Assembly: GCF_900100375.1 (NCBI RefSeq)
Contig: NZ_FNEZ01000001.1
Location: 612,394 to 676,393 of the forward strand
Direction: 5' to 3'
Length of the DNA stretch: 64,000 nucleotides
From: Flavobacterium noncentrifugens
GTDB taxonomy: Bacteria > Bacteroidota > Bacteroidia > Flavobacteriales > Flavobacteriaceae
Of the stretch, positions 52,741 to 61,603 are shown piece after piece (positions within the stretch are counted from its first letter, which is position 1; each line of letters opens with the position of its first letter). Below the pieces are notes generated by a model, which saw only the letters and a list, made by a program, of their open reading frames with translations, was not told where the DNA came from and searched no databases. The position numbers and the translations under genes are program-made.

Positions 52741-53201
52741 AAAAAATCTTCTTTTTAATAACGTTTTTAGCCTTGTGTTCCTGCAACAAAAACCGCGTTT
52801 ATAACAAATTTGACCGCGATTTTAAAGACAACCGTTGGCTGAAAACGGATGTGCGGACATTTGATTTTACTATTTCAGATGGCAATCAGAACTATGATTT
52901 ATTGTTTGATTTTAGTCATGTAGACGAATTCGTTTTCAATAACATTCCGATAAAAATGGAAATTGCAAATCCTGACGGAAGTTTTACCACTGAAAATTTC
53001 CTGCTTAAAATTACCGATGCAAATGGCAAAGGACTGGGCGATTGTTCTGGGGATTACTGCGATTTGCAGCAAGCGGTTTTGGAAAATACCAAACTCGCTG
53101 CAGGAAAGTATAAAGTTTCCATATCCAATGGATTTACAAATGATTATCTGCCAAATGTACTTGGAATCGGAATCGTAGTAAATCGTTCAAAAGACCAATA
53201 A
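52737..53201 (+). CDS. GldH-like lipoprotein
   Basis: 154 residues. Signal peptide MKKIFFLITFLALCSC with lipobox. The mature sequence has CNKNRVYNKFDRDFKDNRW, YDLLFDFSHVDEFVFNNIPIKMEI, the NPDGSFTTE turn, GKGLGDCSGDYCD and a closing YLPNVLGIGIVV, the layout of the gliding-motility lipoprotein GldH. True GldH begins in a similar manner but usually has a different context; this could be a paralog. GldH is needed for T9SS-dependent gliding and chitin use in Flavobacterium. The start codon overlaps the ypdA stop (ATGA), so translation is coupled. Confidence 0.65.
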   Translation: MKKIFFLITFLALCSCNKNRVYNKFDRDFKDNRWLKTDVRTFDFTISDGNQNYDLLFDFSHVDEFVFNNIPIKMEIANPDGSFTTENFLLKITDANGKGLGDCSGDYCDLQQAVLENTKLAAGKYKVSISNGFTNDYLPNVLGIGIVVNRSKDQ

Positions 53202-53209
53202 ACCAAACT

Positions 53210-54130
53210 ATGAAACATTTTTCCCTTATCCTTTTCAGCATTTTATTTTCAGTTCAGATCGGTTTTGCACAGAAAATGACGACAATTACTTATTTTCAAA
53301 ATGACACTTTAAAACTCGATCTGAATTTATTTCTCCCCGAGAAAAAATCAAATGAAAAATTACCGCTGGTTTTATTCGTACATGGCGGCGGATTTGGCGG
53401 CGGGCAAAGTAAAGACGGCAACAGTTTTTGTGAATACCTTTCAAAAAACGGTTATGCGGCAGCAACGATCAACTACACGTTGTATATGAAAAACAAAAAG
53501 TTCAGTTGTGACGGCGTGCTGACAGAGAAAGTAAAAGCATTTCAGTTTGGTGCGAATGACTTGTGGCTGGCGACTTCTTATTTTGTTGAAAATGCCTCGA
53601 AATTCAATATTGATCCTTCAAAAATATTTGTTTCCGGATCGAGTGCCGGGGCAGAAACTGCTTTGCATGCGGCATTCTGGGATCGAAACCTGATGAAAAT
53701 GTATGATCTTAAACTTCCCGAAAACTTTAAATATGCCGGAATAATTTCGGGTGCTGGCGCCATTATGGATTTAAATTTAATCACGACAAACAATGTCATT
53801 CCGGCTTTCTTTTTCCACGGAAGCGGCGACAGCACTGTTCCTTATGGTACAGCATCGCACCACTTTTGTAAAACAAATGCTTCCGGCTGGCTGATGCTTT
53901 TCGGGTCACATTCGATTTATGATAAGTTGATTGAAATGGATAAATCGGCATCATTGTACACTTTTTGTGGCGGCGGGCATGAATATGCCGGAACTTTATT
54001 CGAAAAAGATCCACAACCGATACTGGCTTTTCTAAATGATGTTTTGGCCGGCAGGAAATTCCAAAACCACACGATTGTTCCAACAGGCAAAAAGAACGAA
54101 ATTTCATCTGCTTACAAATTCTGTAACTAG
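53210..54130 (+). CDS. Exported alpha/beta hydrolase (esterase/lipase type)
   Basis: 306 residues. Signal peptide MKHFSLILFSILFSVQIGFAQ. Carboxylesterase-type fold with the oxyanion hole LVLFVHGGGFGGGQS, the nucleophile Ser in VSGSSAGAETALH, the acid in FFHGSGDSTVPYG and the His in CGGGHEYAG. It is predicted to be periplasmic or exported, hydrolysing an ester. It begins eight bases after the GldH-like stop and probably ends the CYTH-ypdA-gldH-like unit. The 3' end faces the phased ACGT array. Confidence 0.88.
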   Translation: MKHFSLILFSILFSVQIGFAQKMTTITYFQNDTLKLDLNLFLPEKKSNEKLPLVLFVHGGGFGGGQSKDGNSFCEYLSKNGYAAATINYTLYMKNKKFSCDGVLTEKVKAFQFGANDLWLATSYFVENASKFNIDPSKIFVSGSSAGAETALHAAFWDRNLMKMYDLKLPENFKYAGIISGAGAIMDLNLITTNNVIPAFFFHGSGDSTVPYGTASHHFCKTNASGWLMLFGSHSIYDKLIEMDKSASLYTFCGGGHEYAGTLFEKDPQPILAFLNDVLAGRKFQNHTIVPTGKKNEISSAYKFCN

Positions 54131-54157
54131 CTTTTAATGCCAAAAACTTGGTAAACG

Positions 54158-54343
54158 ACGTTGTTGACGTACTAGACCACGTTGTTCGACGTACCTGATC
54201 ACGTTGTTCGACGTACCTGATCACGTCATTGACGTACCCAACCACGTTGCTGGACGTATCTGACTACGCTAAAGACGTACCTCAACACGTCGAACAACGT
54301 ATCAAACCACGTCGAACAACGTATCAAACCACGTCAATGACGT
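54158..54343. repeat. Phased ACGT tandem array (nine 21-22-base units)
   Basis: Eighteen boxes, seventeen ACGT and one ACGC, start at 54158, 54167, 54179, 54189, 54201, 54211, 54223, 54232, 54244, 54254, 54266 (ACGC), 54275, 54287, 54297, 54309, 54319, 54331 and 54340. The steps alternate strictly 9 or 10, then 12. Units 2 and 3 have core ACGTTGTTCGACGT. Units 7 and 8 have exactly its reverse complement, and unit 9 is the reverse complement of unit 4. The unit length is not a multiple of three, so it is not coding. It fills most of the 316-base gap between two convergent genes; the remainder holds the efflux terminator. Function is unknown. Confidence 0.9.
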
Positions 54344-54387
54344 ATTCAGCCACCTTTTTATTTAATATGCTGAAGTTTTGCCAAAAC

Positions 54388-54422
54388 AAAAACCCACCAG
54401 AAAATGCTTCCGATGGGTTTTT
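54388..54422 (-). terminator. Terminator of the RND efflux operon
   Basis: On the minus strand AAAAACCCA pairs with TGGGTTTTT, followed by GTTTTGG. It lies 25 bases after the outer-membrane factor stop. Confidence 0.65.
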
Positions 54423-54446
54423 CACAAATTAAAAAATCAAATCTTC

Positions 54447-55850
54447 TTACTGCCAACCGCCGCCGAGTGCGCGGTACAATTCAACAACCGCCTGCAATTC
54501 CTGCAACCTGTCGTTGATGCCGCTAAGCTGGGCAGATAAAAGGCTTTGCTCTGAGGTCAGCACGTCAGTATAGTTTGTGGTCGAAGTATATTGCAGCAAT
54601 TGCTGGGTATAATCGACTGCTTTTTGAAGTGCGTCGATTTGTTTTATCCTCGCCTGCTTTTTTTCTTGCGCCATTTGGTACGAAAACAATGCATTTGAAG
54701 TTTCTTGTCCTGCAATCAATAGTGTCTGCTGGAAGTTGTTGTAAGCCTGAATCTGTTGTGATTTGGCTACAGCCAATCGGGATTTGTTTTCTCCACGATT
54801 AAAAATCGGCTGCGTGAGTCCGCCCACAATACTATAAAACACCGAATGGTCGAAGAAATCCCTTATCTGCAAAGTCGAAAGTCCGCCATTCGCTGTTAGC
54901 GTTAAGCTTGGATAGAAATAGGTTTTCGCGAGGTTGGTATTTTCAAATGCATTCCTGAACGTAAATTCGGCTTCCTGAACGTCTGGGCGGTTTTTGAGCA
55001 ATTGCCCCGATACGCCGGTGGCAAGATTTTCAGGAACGGTTTCGCTTGCAAGCATATTTCTGTCGATGGTTCCTGGCGGTTGTGAAAGTAAGATATTCAA
55101 CGCGTTTTCTGTCTCGCGGATGCTTTGTTTTAAATCCGGGATCGCCACTTCGGCTGCATATAGATTGGCTTCGCTTTGTACGACAGCGGCGCCGTTTACG
55201 ATCGCACCTTCTTTCAACGCTTTGACAACCTCAACGTTTTTGATGCGGCTTTCGAGCGTTTGCTGCGTGATCCTGAGTTGTTCGTCAAGTGCAATTAAAT
55301 TGTAATACGTATTGGCAATATTCGCGATCAATTGGGTTTGCACGGCGCGTTTGGCAGCATCTGTTCTTAAATAACTAGCCAATGCCATTCTTTTGCTGTT
55401 GCTGATTTTTCCCCAGATGTCTGCTTCCCACGACGTACTCAAATAAGCGCGATACGTGTCTGTTAGCGTATTGATATTGATTCCGGCAGGAAAATTCTGT
55501 GCAGCATCCGAAGCCCGGTTTCTTGTTGCATCGGCTTTAAAATCCAGTGACGGATAATAAGCCAGTTTGCTTTGTCGCAACGTTGCCTGCGCCTGAACAA
55601 TGTTTTGTATCGCATTCTGCAGATCTGCATTTTGTGCCAATCCTTTTTTGATAATGCCTTTGAGTTTTTCATCTGAAAAAAGCTGTTCCCATGGCAATTT
55701 TGCGATCGTCGTTGAATCGGTCGTTTGTACATCGCGGTATAAATTATTGGAAGCCACTTTTGGCGTTTGGTATTTTTGCGTCACGCAGGCACTTAGCAAC
55801 AGTGCTATTGCGAGGCTTCCAAAAATGACGCTTTTATATCTCTTTATCAT
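54447..55850 (-). CDS. Outer-membrane efflux factor, NodT/OprM type
   Basis: 467 residues. Lipoprotein signal MIKRYKSVIFGSLAIALLL then SAC. Two OEP repeats form the TolC-like channel: QNADLQNAIQNIVQAQATLRQSKLAYYPSL and ENTNLAKTYFYPSLTLTANGG. Family stretches include WEADIWGKISNSKR, PPGTIDRNML, NRPDVQEAEF and LTQPIFNRGENKSRL. It forms the exit duct of the tripartite pump encoded directly upstream. The ATG at 55850 overlaps the RND gene end by 17 bases; the ATG at 55883 is rejected. Confidence 0.95.
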   Translation of the reverse strand: MIKRYKSVIFGSLAIALLLSACVTQKYQTPKVASNNLYRDVQTTDSTTIAKLPWEQLFSDEKLKGIIKKGLAQNADLQNAIQNIVQAQATLRQSKLAYYPSLDFKADATRNRASDAAQNFPAGININTLTDTYRAYLSTSWEADIWGKISNSKRMALASYLRTDAAKRAVQTQLIANIANTYYNLIALDEQLRITQQTLESRIKNVEVVKALKEGAIVNGAAVVQSEANLYAAEVAIPDLKQSIRETENALNILLSQPPGTIDRNMLASETVPENLATGVSGQLLKNRPDVQEAEFTFRNAFENTNLAKTYFYPSLTLTANGGLSTLQIRDFFDHSVFYSIVGGLTQPIFNRGENKSRLAVAKSQQIQAYNNFQQTLLIAGQETSNALFSYQMAQEKKQARIKQIDALQKAVDYTQQLLQYTSTTNYTDVLTSEQSLLSAQLSGINDRLQELQAVVELYRALGGGWQ

Positions 55851-58800
55851 GATCTGCTGGATTATTGTTAGGATTTGATTCACTTAAAGCCGGCGCTTTC
55901 GGAATGTCATTTTCATCATCGTAATCGAAAGTTGGTTTTGCCGGGCCGCTGAGTTTTTCCTGTAACGTCTGGAAAATCACAAACAAGGCAGGAATGATAA
56001 ACACTCCGAGGATGGTTCCGAAAAGCATTCCGCCAACCGCACCGGTTCCAATCGATTTATTTCCGACAGCTCCCGCCCCGCTTGCAAACATCAACGGCAT
56101 CAATCCGAAGATAAATGCAAATGAAGTCATTAAAATCGGGCGGAAACGTGCTTCGGCACCTTCAATCGCTGCCTGTAAAATCGGCAATCCCTGTCGCCTG
56201 CGGTCGAGTGCAAATTCGACGATCAGAATTCCGTTTTTGGCTAAAAGCCCGATTAACATAATCAGTGAAATCTGTAAATAAATGTTGCTGTTCAGTTTGA
56301 ATATAATTGAGAACAAATAAGCTCCAGCCAATCCGAAAGGCAACGATAAAAGCACCGCAAACGGAAGAATATAACTTTCATACTGTGCACTCAAAAGGAA
56401 ATAAACGAAAATAAGGCACAATAAAAAGATGAATGCTGTTTCACTTCCCGATGCCAATTCTTCACGCGTCAATCCAGAGAATTCATACCCGTAACCTGCT
56501 GGCAATGTTTCAGCGGCTACTTCCTGGATCGCTTTGATCGCATCACCCGAACTGTAACCTGTATTTGGCGCGCCTGTTACCCCAATCGATGTAAAAAGGT
56601 TGAATCGGGAGATGGCTTCAGGGCCGAAAACGCGGTTCATCTTCACAAACTCCGTGATTGGTGCCATCGTTCCGGCTGAATTGCGAACGAAAATGCTGTT
56701 CAACCCTTCGGGGTTTTCACGGTATTCCGGTGAAGCCTGGATCATGACGCGGTATTGTTTACCGAATTTATTGAAATTGGAAGCATAAATTCCGCCATAA
56801 TAACCCTGCATCGTACTCAAAACCGTATTGACGCTGACACCTGCATCTTTACATTTTTCAAGGTTGATTTCCATCATAAATTGTGGGAAATTCGGGTTGA
56901 AAGAGGTTGTGGCATATTGAATTTCGGGGCGTTTTGCGAGCTGCGCTAAAAAGTCGGTGTTGACTTTGAAAAACTCATTTGTCGTATGTCCGCCTTTGTC
57001 CTGAAGCTGGAATTCAAATCCGCCGCTTTGCCCAAATCCCTGAATGGTCGGAGGCGAAATGAAGAAAATACTCGCTTCGCGGATTCCGCCGGTTTTCATG
57101 AACAGCTCTTTGATAATGTCATCTACGCTTTTGCTCCGCTGATCCCATGGTTTGAGTCTAAGGATTACCATACTGTAAGCACTTCCGGCTCCGGCCGTAA
57201 AGTTCTGCCCGACGATTCGGAGTGTGGTTTTTACTTCCGGAAAAGTATGGGCGATGCTGTCGACTTGTTGTGCGATAATCGTAGAGCGTTCCATCGAAGA
57301 TGATGGTGGCAGGCTGATATTGGCAAAAACAACACCCTGATCTTCAGAAGGAACAAATGCAGACGGTGTGGTTTTCATCATATAAAATAACGCTGCTGAA
57401 GCGACTAAAATTGACACCACAACAATCCATTTTTTAAGGGATAGGAATTTTACCGAACGTTTGTATTTTCCCGTCACTTTTTCAAAAGACACGTTGAAAG
57501 CAGTATAAAAACGCTGCATGAAACCTTTGTGTTTGTGGTCATCGGCATGCGGTTTCAGCAATAGCGCACAAAGCGCCGGACTCAGCGTTAACGCGTTTAC
57601 GGCAGATAAGATAATCGCTACTGCAAGCGTGATCCCGAATTGTTTGTAGAAAACTCCGGTAGAACCTGTAATAAATGTCACCGGAATAAATACCGCCGCC
57701 ATGACAAGCGTAATCGAAATGATCGCACCGGATATTTCATTCATCGCATCAATCGAGGCTTTTCTTGAAGATTTATAGCCGGCATCGAGCTTCGCGTGCA
57801 CGGCCTCGACGACGACAATCGCATCATCGACGACAATCCCGATTGCAAGTACAAGTGCAAAAAGCGTCAATAAGTTAATCGTAAATCCAAAAAGGTTCAG
57901 GAAGAAAAACGTTCCTACGATCGCAACCGGAACCGCAATCGCCGGAATTAAAGTTGACCTGAAATCCTGAAGGAAAATAAAAACCACGATGAATACGAGT
58001 ATAAATGCTTCGATCAGCGTGTGGATTACTTTTTCAATCGAGGCATCGAGGTTGTCGTTGACATTGATTAGCTCGGTATATTTAATTCCTTTCGGGAATG
58101 TTTTTGAGGCTTCGGCAATGATTTTTTTGGATTCGTTGATGACATCACGCGCGTTCGATCCCGGAGTCTGGCTGACTGCAAAACCAACCGATTGCAAACC
58201 ATTTGTGCGTGTTGTTGAGGAATAGGTTAGGGAACCCAATTCGACTTTTGCAACATCTTTCAACCGTAGGAATTGCCCGTTTGATTGTGATTTTACGATA
58301 ATGTTCTCAAATTCCGATTCGCTGACCAAACGGCCTTTATATTTGATGACATATTGAAACGCCTGGTTTCCGTTTTCACCAAATTTCCCTGGCGCGGCTT
58401 CGATGTTCTGCTCTGCCAATGCGGCTGAAATATCACTCGGAATTAATCCGTATTGCTTCATCACATCGGGCTTGAGCCAAATCCGCATCGAATAATCCTT
58501 GCTGCCAAAAACCGTAACTTCACCGACTCCTGTTACCCTTTGGATTTGCGGAACCAGATTGATCTTTACATAATTCTGCAAAAATGTCTGGTCATAACCC
58601 TTGTCTTCACTATATAAAGAAACGATCAATAAATTACTGCTCTGGCTTTTGGTTACGGTAACTCCGGCCTGTGTCACTTCGGCTGGCAAAAGGCTTGTCG
58701 CCCTGGAAACACGGTTTTGTACGTTTACTGCGGCAAGATCGGGATTGGTCCCCACTTTAAAAAACACCCTAATAGACGCTGTCCCGTCATTTGTGGCAGA

Positions 58801-59040
58801 CGAAGTCATATACGTCATGTTCTCGACACCGTTAATTTGCTCTTCAAGCGGAATGTTGATGCTTTTCAAGACCACATCAGCATTCGCACCCGAATAACTG
58901 GCGGAAACGTTGACCTGTGGCGGCGCAATGTCGGGATATTGTGCGATCGGAAGCGCCGTTAACCCTAAAATACCCAATATTACCACGATGACCGAAATAA
59001 CCGTGGAAAGTACCGGGCGTTGTATGAATTTTTTAAACAT
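55834..59040 (-). CDS. RND efflux transporter, HAE1 family
   Basis: 1068 residues, standard length for AcrB-like pumps, with 12 membrane helices and two large periplasmic loops. N-terminal FIQRPVLSTVISVIVVILG, the proton-relay Asp pair in VVDDAIVVVEAVHAKLDAG (TM4), QMEINLEKCKDAG-like docking region, and GLLAKNGILIVEFALDRR. It exports hydrophobic drugs, dyes or bile-like compounds using proton force. The C-terminus has an acidic and Asn-rich tail (DYDDENDIPKAP). It is the middle gene of regulator-adaptor-pump-channel. Confidence 0.96.
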   Translation of the reverse strand: MFKKFIQRPVLSTVISVIVVILGILGLTALPIAQYPDIAPPQVNVSASYSGANADVVLKSINIPLEEQINGVENMTYMTSSATNDGTASIRVFFKVGTNPDLAAVNVQNRVSRATSLLPAEVTQAGVTVTKSQSSNLLIVSLYSEDKGYDQTFLQNYVKINLVPQIQRVTGVGEVTVFGSKDYSMRIWLKPDVMKQYGLIPSDISAALAEQNIEAAPGKFGENGNQAFQYVIKYKGRLVSESEFENIIVKSQSNGQFLRLKDVAKVELGSLTYSSTTRTNGLQSVGFAVSQTPGSNARDVINESKKIIAEASKTFPKGIKYTELINVNDNLDASIEKVIHTLIEAFILVFIVVFIFLQDFRSTLIPAIAVPVAIVGTFFFLNLFGFTINLLTLFALVLAIGIVVDDAIVVVEAVHAKLDAGYKSSRKASIDAMNEISGAIISITLVMAAVFIPVTFITGSTGVFYKQFGITLAVAIILSAVNALTLSPALCALLLKPHADDHKHKGFMQRFYTAFNVSFEKVTGKYKRSVKFLSLKKWIVVVSILVASAALFYMMKTTPSAFVPSEDQGVVFANISLPPSSSMERSTIIAQQVDSIAHTFPEVKTTLRIVGQNFTAGAGSAYSMVILRLKPWDQRSKSVDDIIKELFMKTGGIREASIFFISPPTIQGFGQSGGFEFQLQDKGGHTTNEFFKVNTDFLAQLAKRPEIQYATTSFNPNFPQFMMEINLEKCKDAGVSVNTVLSTMQGYYGGIYASNFNKFGKQYRVMIQASPEYRENPEGLNSIFVRNSAGTMAPITEFVKMNRVFGPEAISRFNLFTSIGVTGAPNTGYSSGDAIKAIQEVAAETLPAGYGYEFSGLTREELASGSETAFIFLLCLIFVYFLLSAQYESYILPFAVLLSLPFGLAGAYLFSIIFKLNSNIYLQISLIMLIGLLAKNGILIVEFALDRRRQGLPILQAAIEGAEARFRPILMTSFAFIFGLMPLMFASGAGAVGNKSIGTGAVGGMLFGTILGVFIIPALFVIFQTLQEKLSGPAKPTFDYDDENDIPKAPALSESNPNNNPADHDKEI

Positions 59041-59046
59041 CTTTGA

Positions 59047-60201
59047 TTATTTTAAGGTTGCATAAACGGTTTCTGCGCTTTCCATTTTGGGTTTGATCTG
59101 GGTTTCGTCTTTAAGATTTGCAACCCCTTCGAGAACGATCTGGTCGCCCGCTTTGAGTCCGCTTTCAACTACATAAAAGTTACCGATCGTATTGTCAAGT
59201 ACTGTAATTACGGTGTTTTTCGTTTTTCCGTTTTTATCGACAACGGCTGCAAAACGCTTGTCCTGCAATTCGAACGTAGCGCTTTGCGGAATGATGATGA
59301 CGTTTTTCACTTCTTGTGGAATCCTGACTTTGGTGCTGCTTCCGCTTCGGATAATGCCTTTTTGATTTGGGAAACGCGCCCTGATGTTTACAGATCCGGT
59401 TTCGGTATTGATCAATCCGTTAATGGTTTCGATTTTTCCTTTTTCTGCGTAAAGCGATCCGTCGGAAAGCAACATCGACACTTCAGGAAGTTTTGCGATT
59501 TTCTGTGCCAGTGTGCCTGAACTGTCTTTTGTAAAACCAAGCAATTGCTTTTCATTGAATGCGAAGTATGCATACACGTTTCCGATGCTTGAAACGGTCG
59601 TCAGCGGATCTGCATTTGCAGAACTTACCAAACTTCCGAGACGAAACGGAATTGATCCCACTACACCATTCACCGGACTTTCTACAGTCGTGTAACCAAG
59701 ATTCGTCCTTGCGTTTGCCAGGCTGGCTTTGGCCTGGTCCAATGTTGCCATGGCAGCTTCATAATTGTATTGCGCCGATTCGAGGTCGTATTTGCTGATG
59801 ATTTCTTTTTCAACCAGCGGTTTTACTTTGTTAATCGCGAGTTTTGCAGCGCTCACATCGGCTTCGGCGCTTTTGATGCTTGCGGTCGCTGTCCTGACTT
59901 CCTGCTCGTACTGCGGTGCGCTGATCTTGAATAACGGCTGCCCTTTTTTTACAACGGCGCCTTCATCAACATAAATCTTGTCGATATATCCTTCGACACG
60001 AGGGCGGATTTCTATATTTTGCTGGCCTTGGATACTCGCCGGATAATCGGCATATAAGGTTGAAGTCATCGGCTGCAGTGCTACAACTTTATATTCTTTG
60101 GGTTGCGCAGCAGCGGCTTGTGCAGCCTGATCGTCTTTTTTTCCGCAGGAAGCTAAAAAAAGCATTCCTAAAAGTGTGCTGGCGATTGATGTCGTTCTCA
60201 T
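59047..60201 (-). CDS. RND periplasmic adaptor (membrane fusion protein)
   Basis: 384 residues. Lipoprotein signal ending in LFLASC with CGKKDD. Typical AcrA layout: IEIRPRVEGYIDKIYVDEGAVVKKGQPLFKI (lipoyl half), helical hairpin (EQEVRTATASIKSAEADV to ASLANARTNLGY), TTVESPVNGVVGSI (lipoyl half), beta-barrel with GSVNIRARFPNQKGIIRSGSS and VRIPQEV, and a membrane-proximal domain. It links the inner-membrane pump to the outer channel. It is six bases before the RND gene. Confidence 0.95.
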   Translation of the reverse strand: MRTTSIASTLLGMLFLASCGKKDDQAAQAAAAQPKEYKVVALQPMTSTLYADYPASIQGQQNIEIRPRVEGYIDKIYVDEGAVVKKGQPLFKISAPQYEQEVRTATASIKSAEADVSAAKLAINKVKPLVEKEIISKYDLESAQYNYEAAMATLDQAKASLANARTNLGYTTVESPVNGVVGSIPFRLGSLVSSANADPLTTVSSIGNVYAYFAFNEKQLLGFTKDSSGTLAQKIAKLPEVSMLLSDGSLYAEKGKIETINGLINTETGSVNIRARFPNQKGIIRSGSSTKVRIPQEVKNVIIIPQSATFELQDKRFAAVVDKNGKTKNTVITVLDNTIGNFYVVESGLKAGDQIVLEGVANLKDETQIKPKMESAETVYATLK

Positions 60202-60218
60202 GTGCGTATGGATTGGTG

Positions 60219-60704
60219 TTAGGATTTATTTTTTTCTATTTCTTTAAATTTTTTGATGGTCCGAAGCAGCAGTTCTTCCATTTGAAGGACGTGCCGTTCG
60301 TATTCTTTGGTGTGTTCGAGGTTGTCGAGTTCGGCAGTAGTAGTGGCTGTTTTTTGCCGATAAGACATCATTCGCTTGATGATCTCTTTTTCAAAACCGA
60401 TGATCTTGACGTAATTCAACATTCGCTCGCTGAAAGGCGACGGGCGGTAATATTTCTTACGATCGCCGGGCAAAGTATAATAAGTGATGTTACCCAGTTT
60501 TAGCAGCAGGTTCAGGCTTGTAGAAACCGAACTTTTGCTGGCGTTTGTCTGCTCGACAAGCGATTCGAAAGTGATTTCGAATTTGCTGCCATCAACGATC
60601 AAAATTCCTAAAATCCTGGAAGCAAGCGGTGGAAGATGGTGCACGGTTTCAAAGTGAATCCCAAACATTTCGATAAGTTCCTCTTTCTCTTTTTGGATGT
60701 CCAT
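60219..60704 (-). CDS. GbsR/MarR-type transcriptional regulator of the efflux operon
   Basis: 161 residues. GbsR-like winged helix-turn-helix: PLASRILGILIVDGSKFEITFESLVEQTNASKSSVSTSLNLL (about 24-66), then a wing YYTLPGDRKKYYRPS and a C-terminal dimerisation helix bundle (ELDNLEHTKEYERHVLQMEELL). Proteins of this type often repress the adjacent RND pump and themselves and are released by a ligand. First gene of the operon, 17 bases before the adaptor. The candidate operator is at 60735-60763. Confidence 0.92.
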   Translation of the reverse strand: MDIQKEKEELIEMFGIHFETVHHLPPLASRILGILIVDGSKFEITFESLVEQTNASKSSVSTSLNLLLKLGNITYYTLPGDRKKYYRPSPFSERMLNYVKIIGFEKEIIKRMMSYRQKTATTTAELDNLEHTKEYERHVLQMEELLLRTIKKFKEIEKNKS

Positions 60705-60721
60705 TTTTTAAAATTTAGACA

Positions 60722-60763
60722 CAAAGATACTTCTAGTTCGTTTACAACCGAACCAAGCGAACT
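60722..60763 (-). promoter_or_regulatory. Efflux operon promoter and candidate operator
   Basis: The -7 box TATCTTTG (60722-60729 on the minus strand) is adjoined by GTTCG (60736-60740) and two inverted half-sites CGAAC (60749-60753 and 60758-60762). These would place a dimer over the -33 to -7 spacer, as expected for autorepression. Confidence 0.55.
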
Positions 60764-60802
60764 TAAATAATTGTTAAATAATGGCTAAATCGATTTCGTA
60801 AA

Positions 60803-60824
60803 AAACCGGCGATAAAGCCGGTTT
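60803..60824 (-). terminator. Terminator of the RlpA gene
   Basis: On the minus strand AAACCGGC pairs with GCCGGTTT around TTTATC, followed by a short T run. Confidence 0.75.
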
Positions 60825-60843
60825 CATTAAGTTATATGTAGTG

Positions 60844-61518
60844 TTATTTGTCTTCTACTTCAATATTCACGGTTAATCCGCCTGTATTCTTGTTGTCGAC
60901 CAGTTCCATGAAAGCTCTTTTTGTGATGTCAATTTCCCTGCCTCGCGTAAATGGGCCACGATCCTGAACTTCAACAATTACGAATCTGCCATTTGCTGGA
61001 TTTGTGATTTTTACTTTGGTTCCGAATGGAAATTTCCGGTGTGCTGCAGTATATTTCTGGTTGTCGAATTTGATTCCGCTTGCGGTTCTTTTGCCGTTGA
61101 ATTTATCATGATAATAAGAAACATGCACGCTTTTCTTGAAAGCTTTGAACTTTCGTCTGGTATTTGCGAGACTATCGAGTGTGGCCTGATTTGGTTTGGC
61201 TGCTGCCAATGCTGTAGTATCTGCTGGCGGGGCAATTTTTGAAGTAATGGAAAGTTTTTTATCCGTAGCAGCAAGGATTTTTGCATTTTCTGCGGCTTTT
61301 TTATCTGCTTCTGTTGGCTTTGCTGATGTTAATTTGTCGGTTGTTATAGTTTTTTTATCCGAAATTGCCTCTGCTTTATCAGCTGTTTTTTTTGTATTCG
61401 AAACTTCTGTTTTTTCTACAACTGCTTTGGCTTTATCTGAAGTTTTTTTCTTTTGCGAAAAGCCATTGGCAAATGTCAAAAGGGTAAATAACAGAAAAAA
61501 TATTTTTTTGTATTTCAT
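60844..61518 (-). CDS. RlpA-family septal ring lytic transglycosylase-like protein
   Basis: 224 residues. Signal peptide MKYKKIFFLLFTLLTFANGFSQ, then a low-complexity Lys/Ala/Glu/Thr-rich linker (about 25-115). The double-psi beta-barrel domain follows (about 130-224): SYYHDKFNGKRTASGIKF, AAHRKFPFGTKVKITN and FVIVEVQDRGPFTRGREIDIT with the catalytic Asp. RlpA acts on peptidoglycan strands lacking peptide, near the septum. The catalytic residues are intact; enzymatic activity in this phylum is inferred. Monocistronic, with its own terminator. Confidence 0.9.
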   Translation of the reverse strand: MKYKKIFFLLFTLLTFANGFSQKKKTSDKAKAVVEKTEVSNTKKTADKAEAISDKKTITTDKLTSAKPTEADKKAAENAKILAATDKKLSITSKIAPPADTTALAAAKPNQATLDSLANTRRKFKAFKKSVHVSYYHDKFNGKRTASGIKFDNQKYTAAHRKFPFGTKVKITNPANGRFVIVEVQDRGPFTRGREIDITKRAFMELVDNKNTGGLTVNIEVEDK

Positions 61519-61572
61519 AAGCTGTATTTTGGTTCAGGCGCGGTTTTTAACAAATACTGTTCCTAAATGAAA

Positions 61573-61595
61573 AAAAGCCCTATTGTAAGGCTTTT
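61573..61595 (-). terminator. Terminator of the small membrane protein gene
   Basis: Minus strand AAAAGCC pairs with GGCTTTT with a 9-base loop, then T run. Confidence 0.65.
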
Positions 61596-61603
61596 CGTTT
61601 GAA

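Noticed and set aside
53796..54245. 149-residue open frame on the minus strand across the ACGT array
   Set aside because: It lies antisense to the esterase gene, the repeat unit is not a multiple of three, and the predicted sequence has no family resemblance.
54158..54343. CRISPR array
   Set aside because: Units are 21-22 bases with no separate spacers of 30 or so bases, and there are no cas genes.
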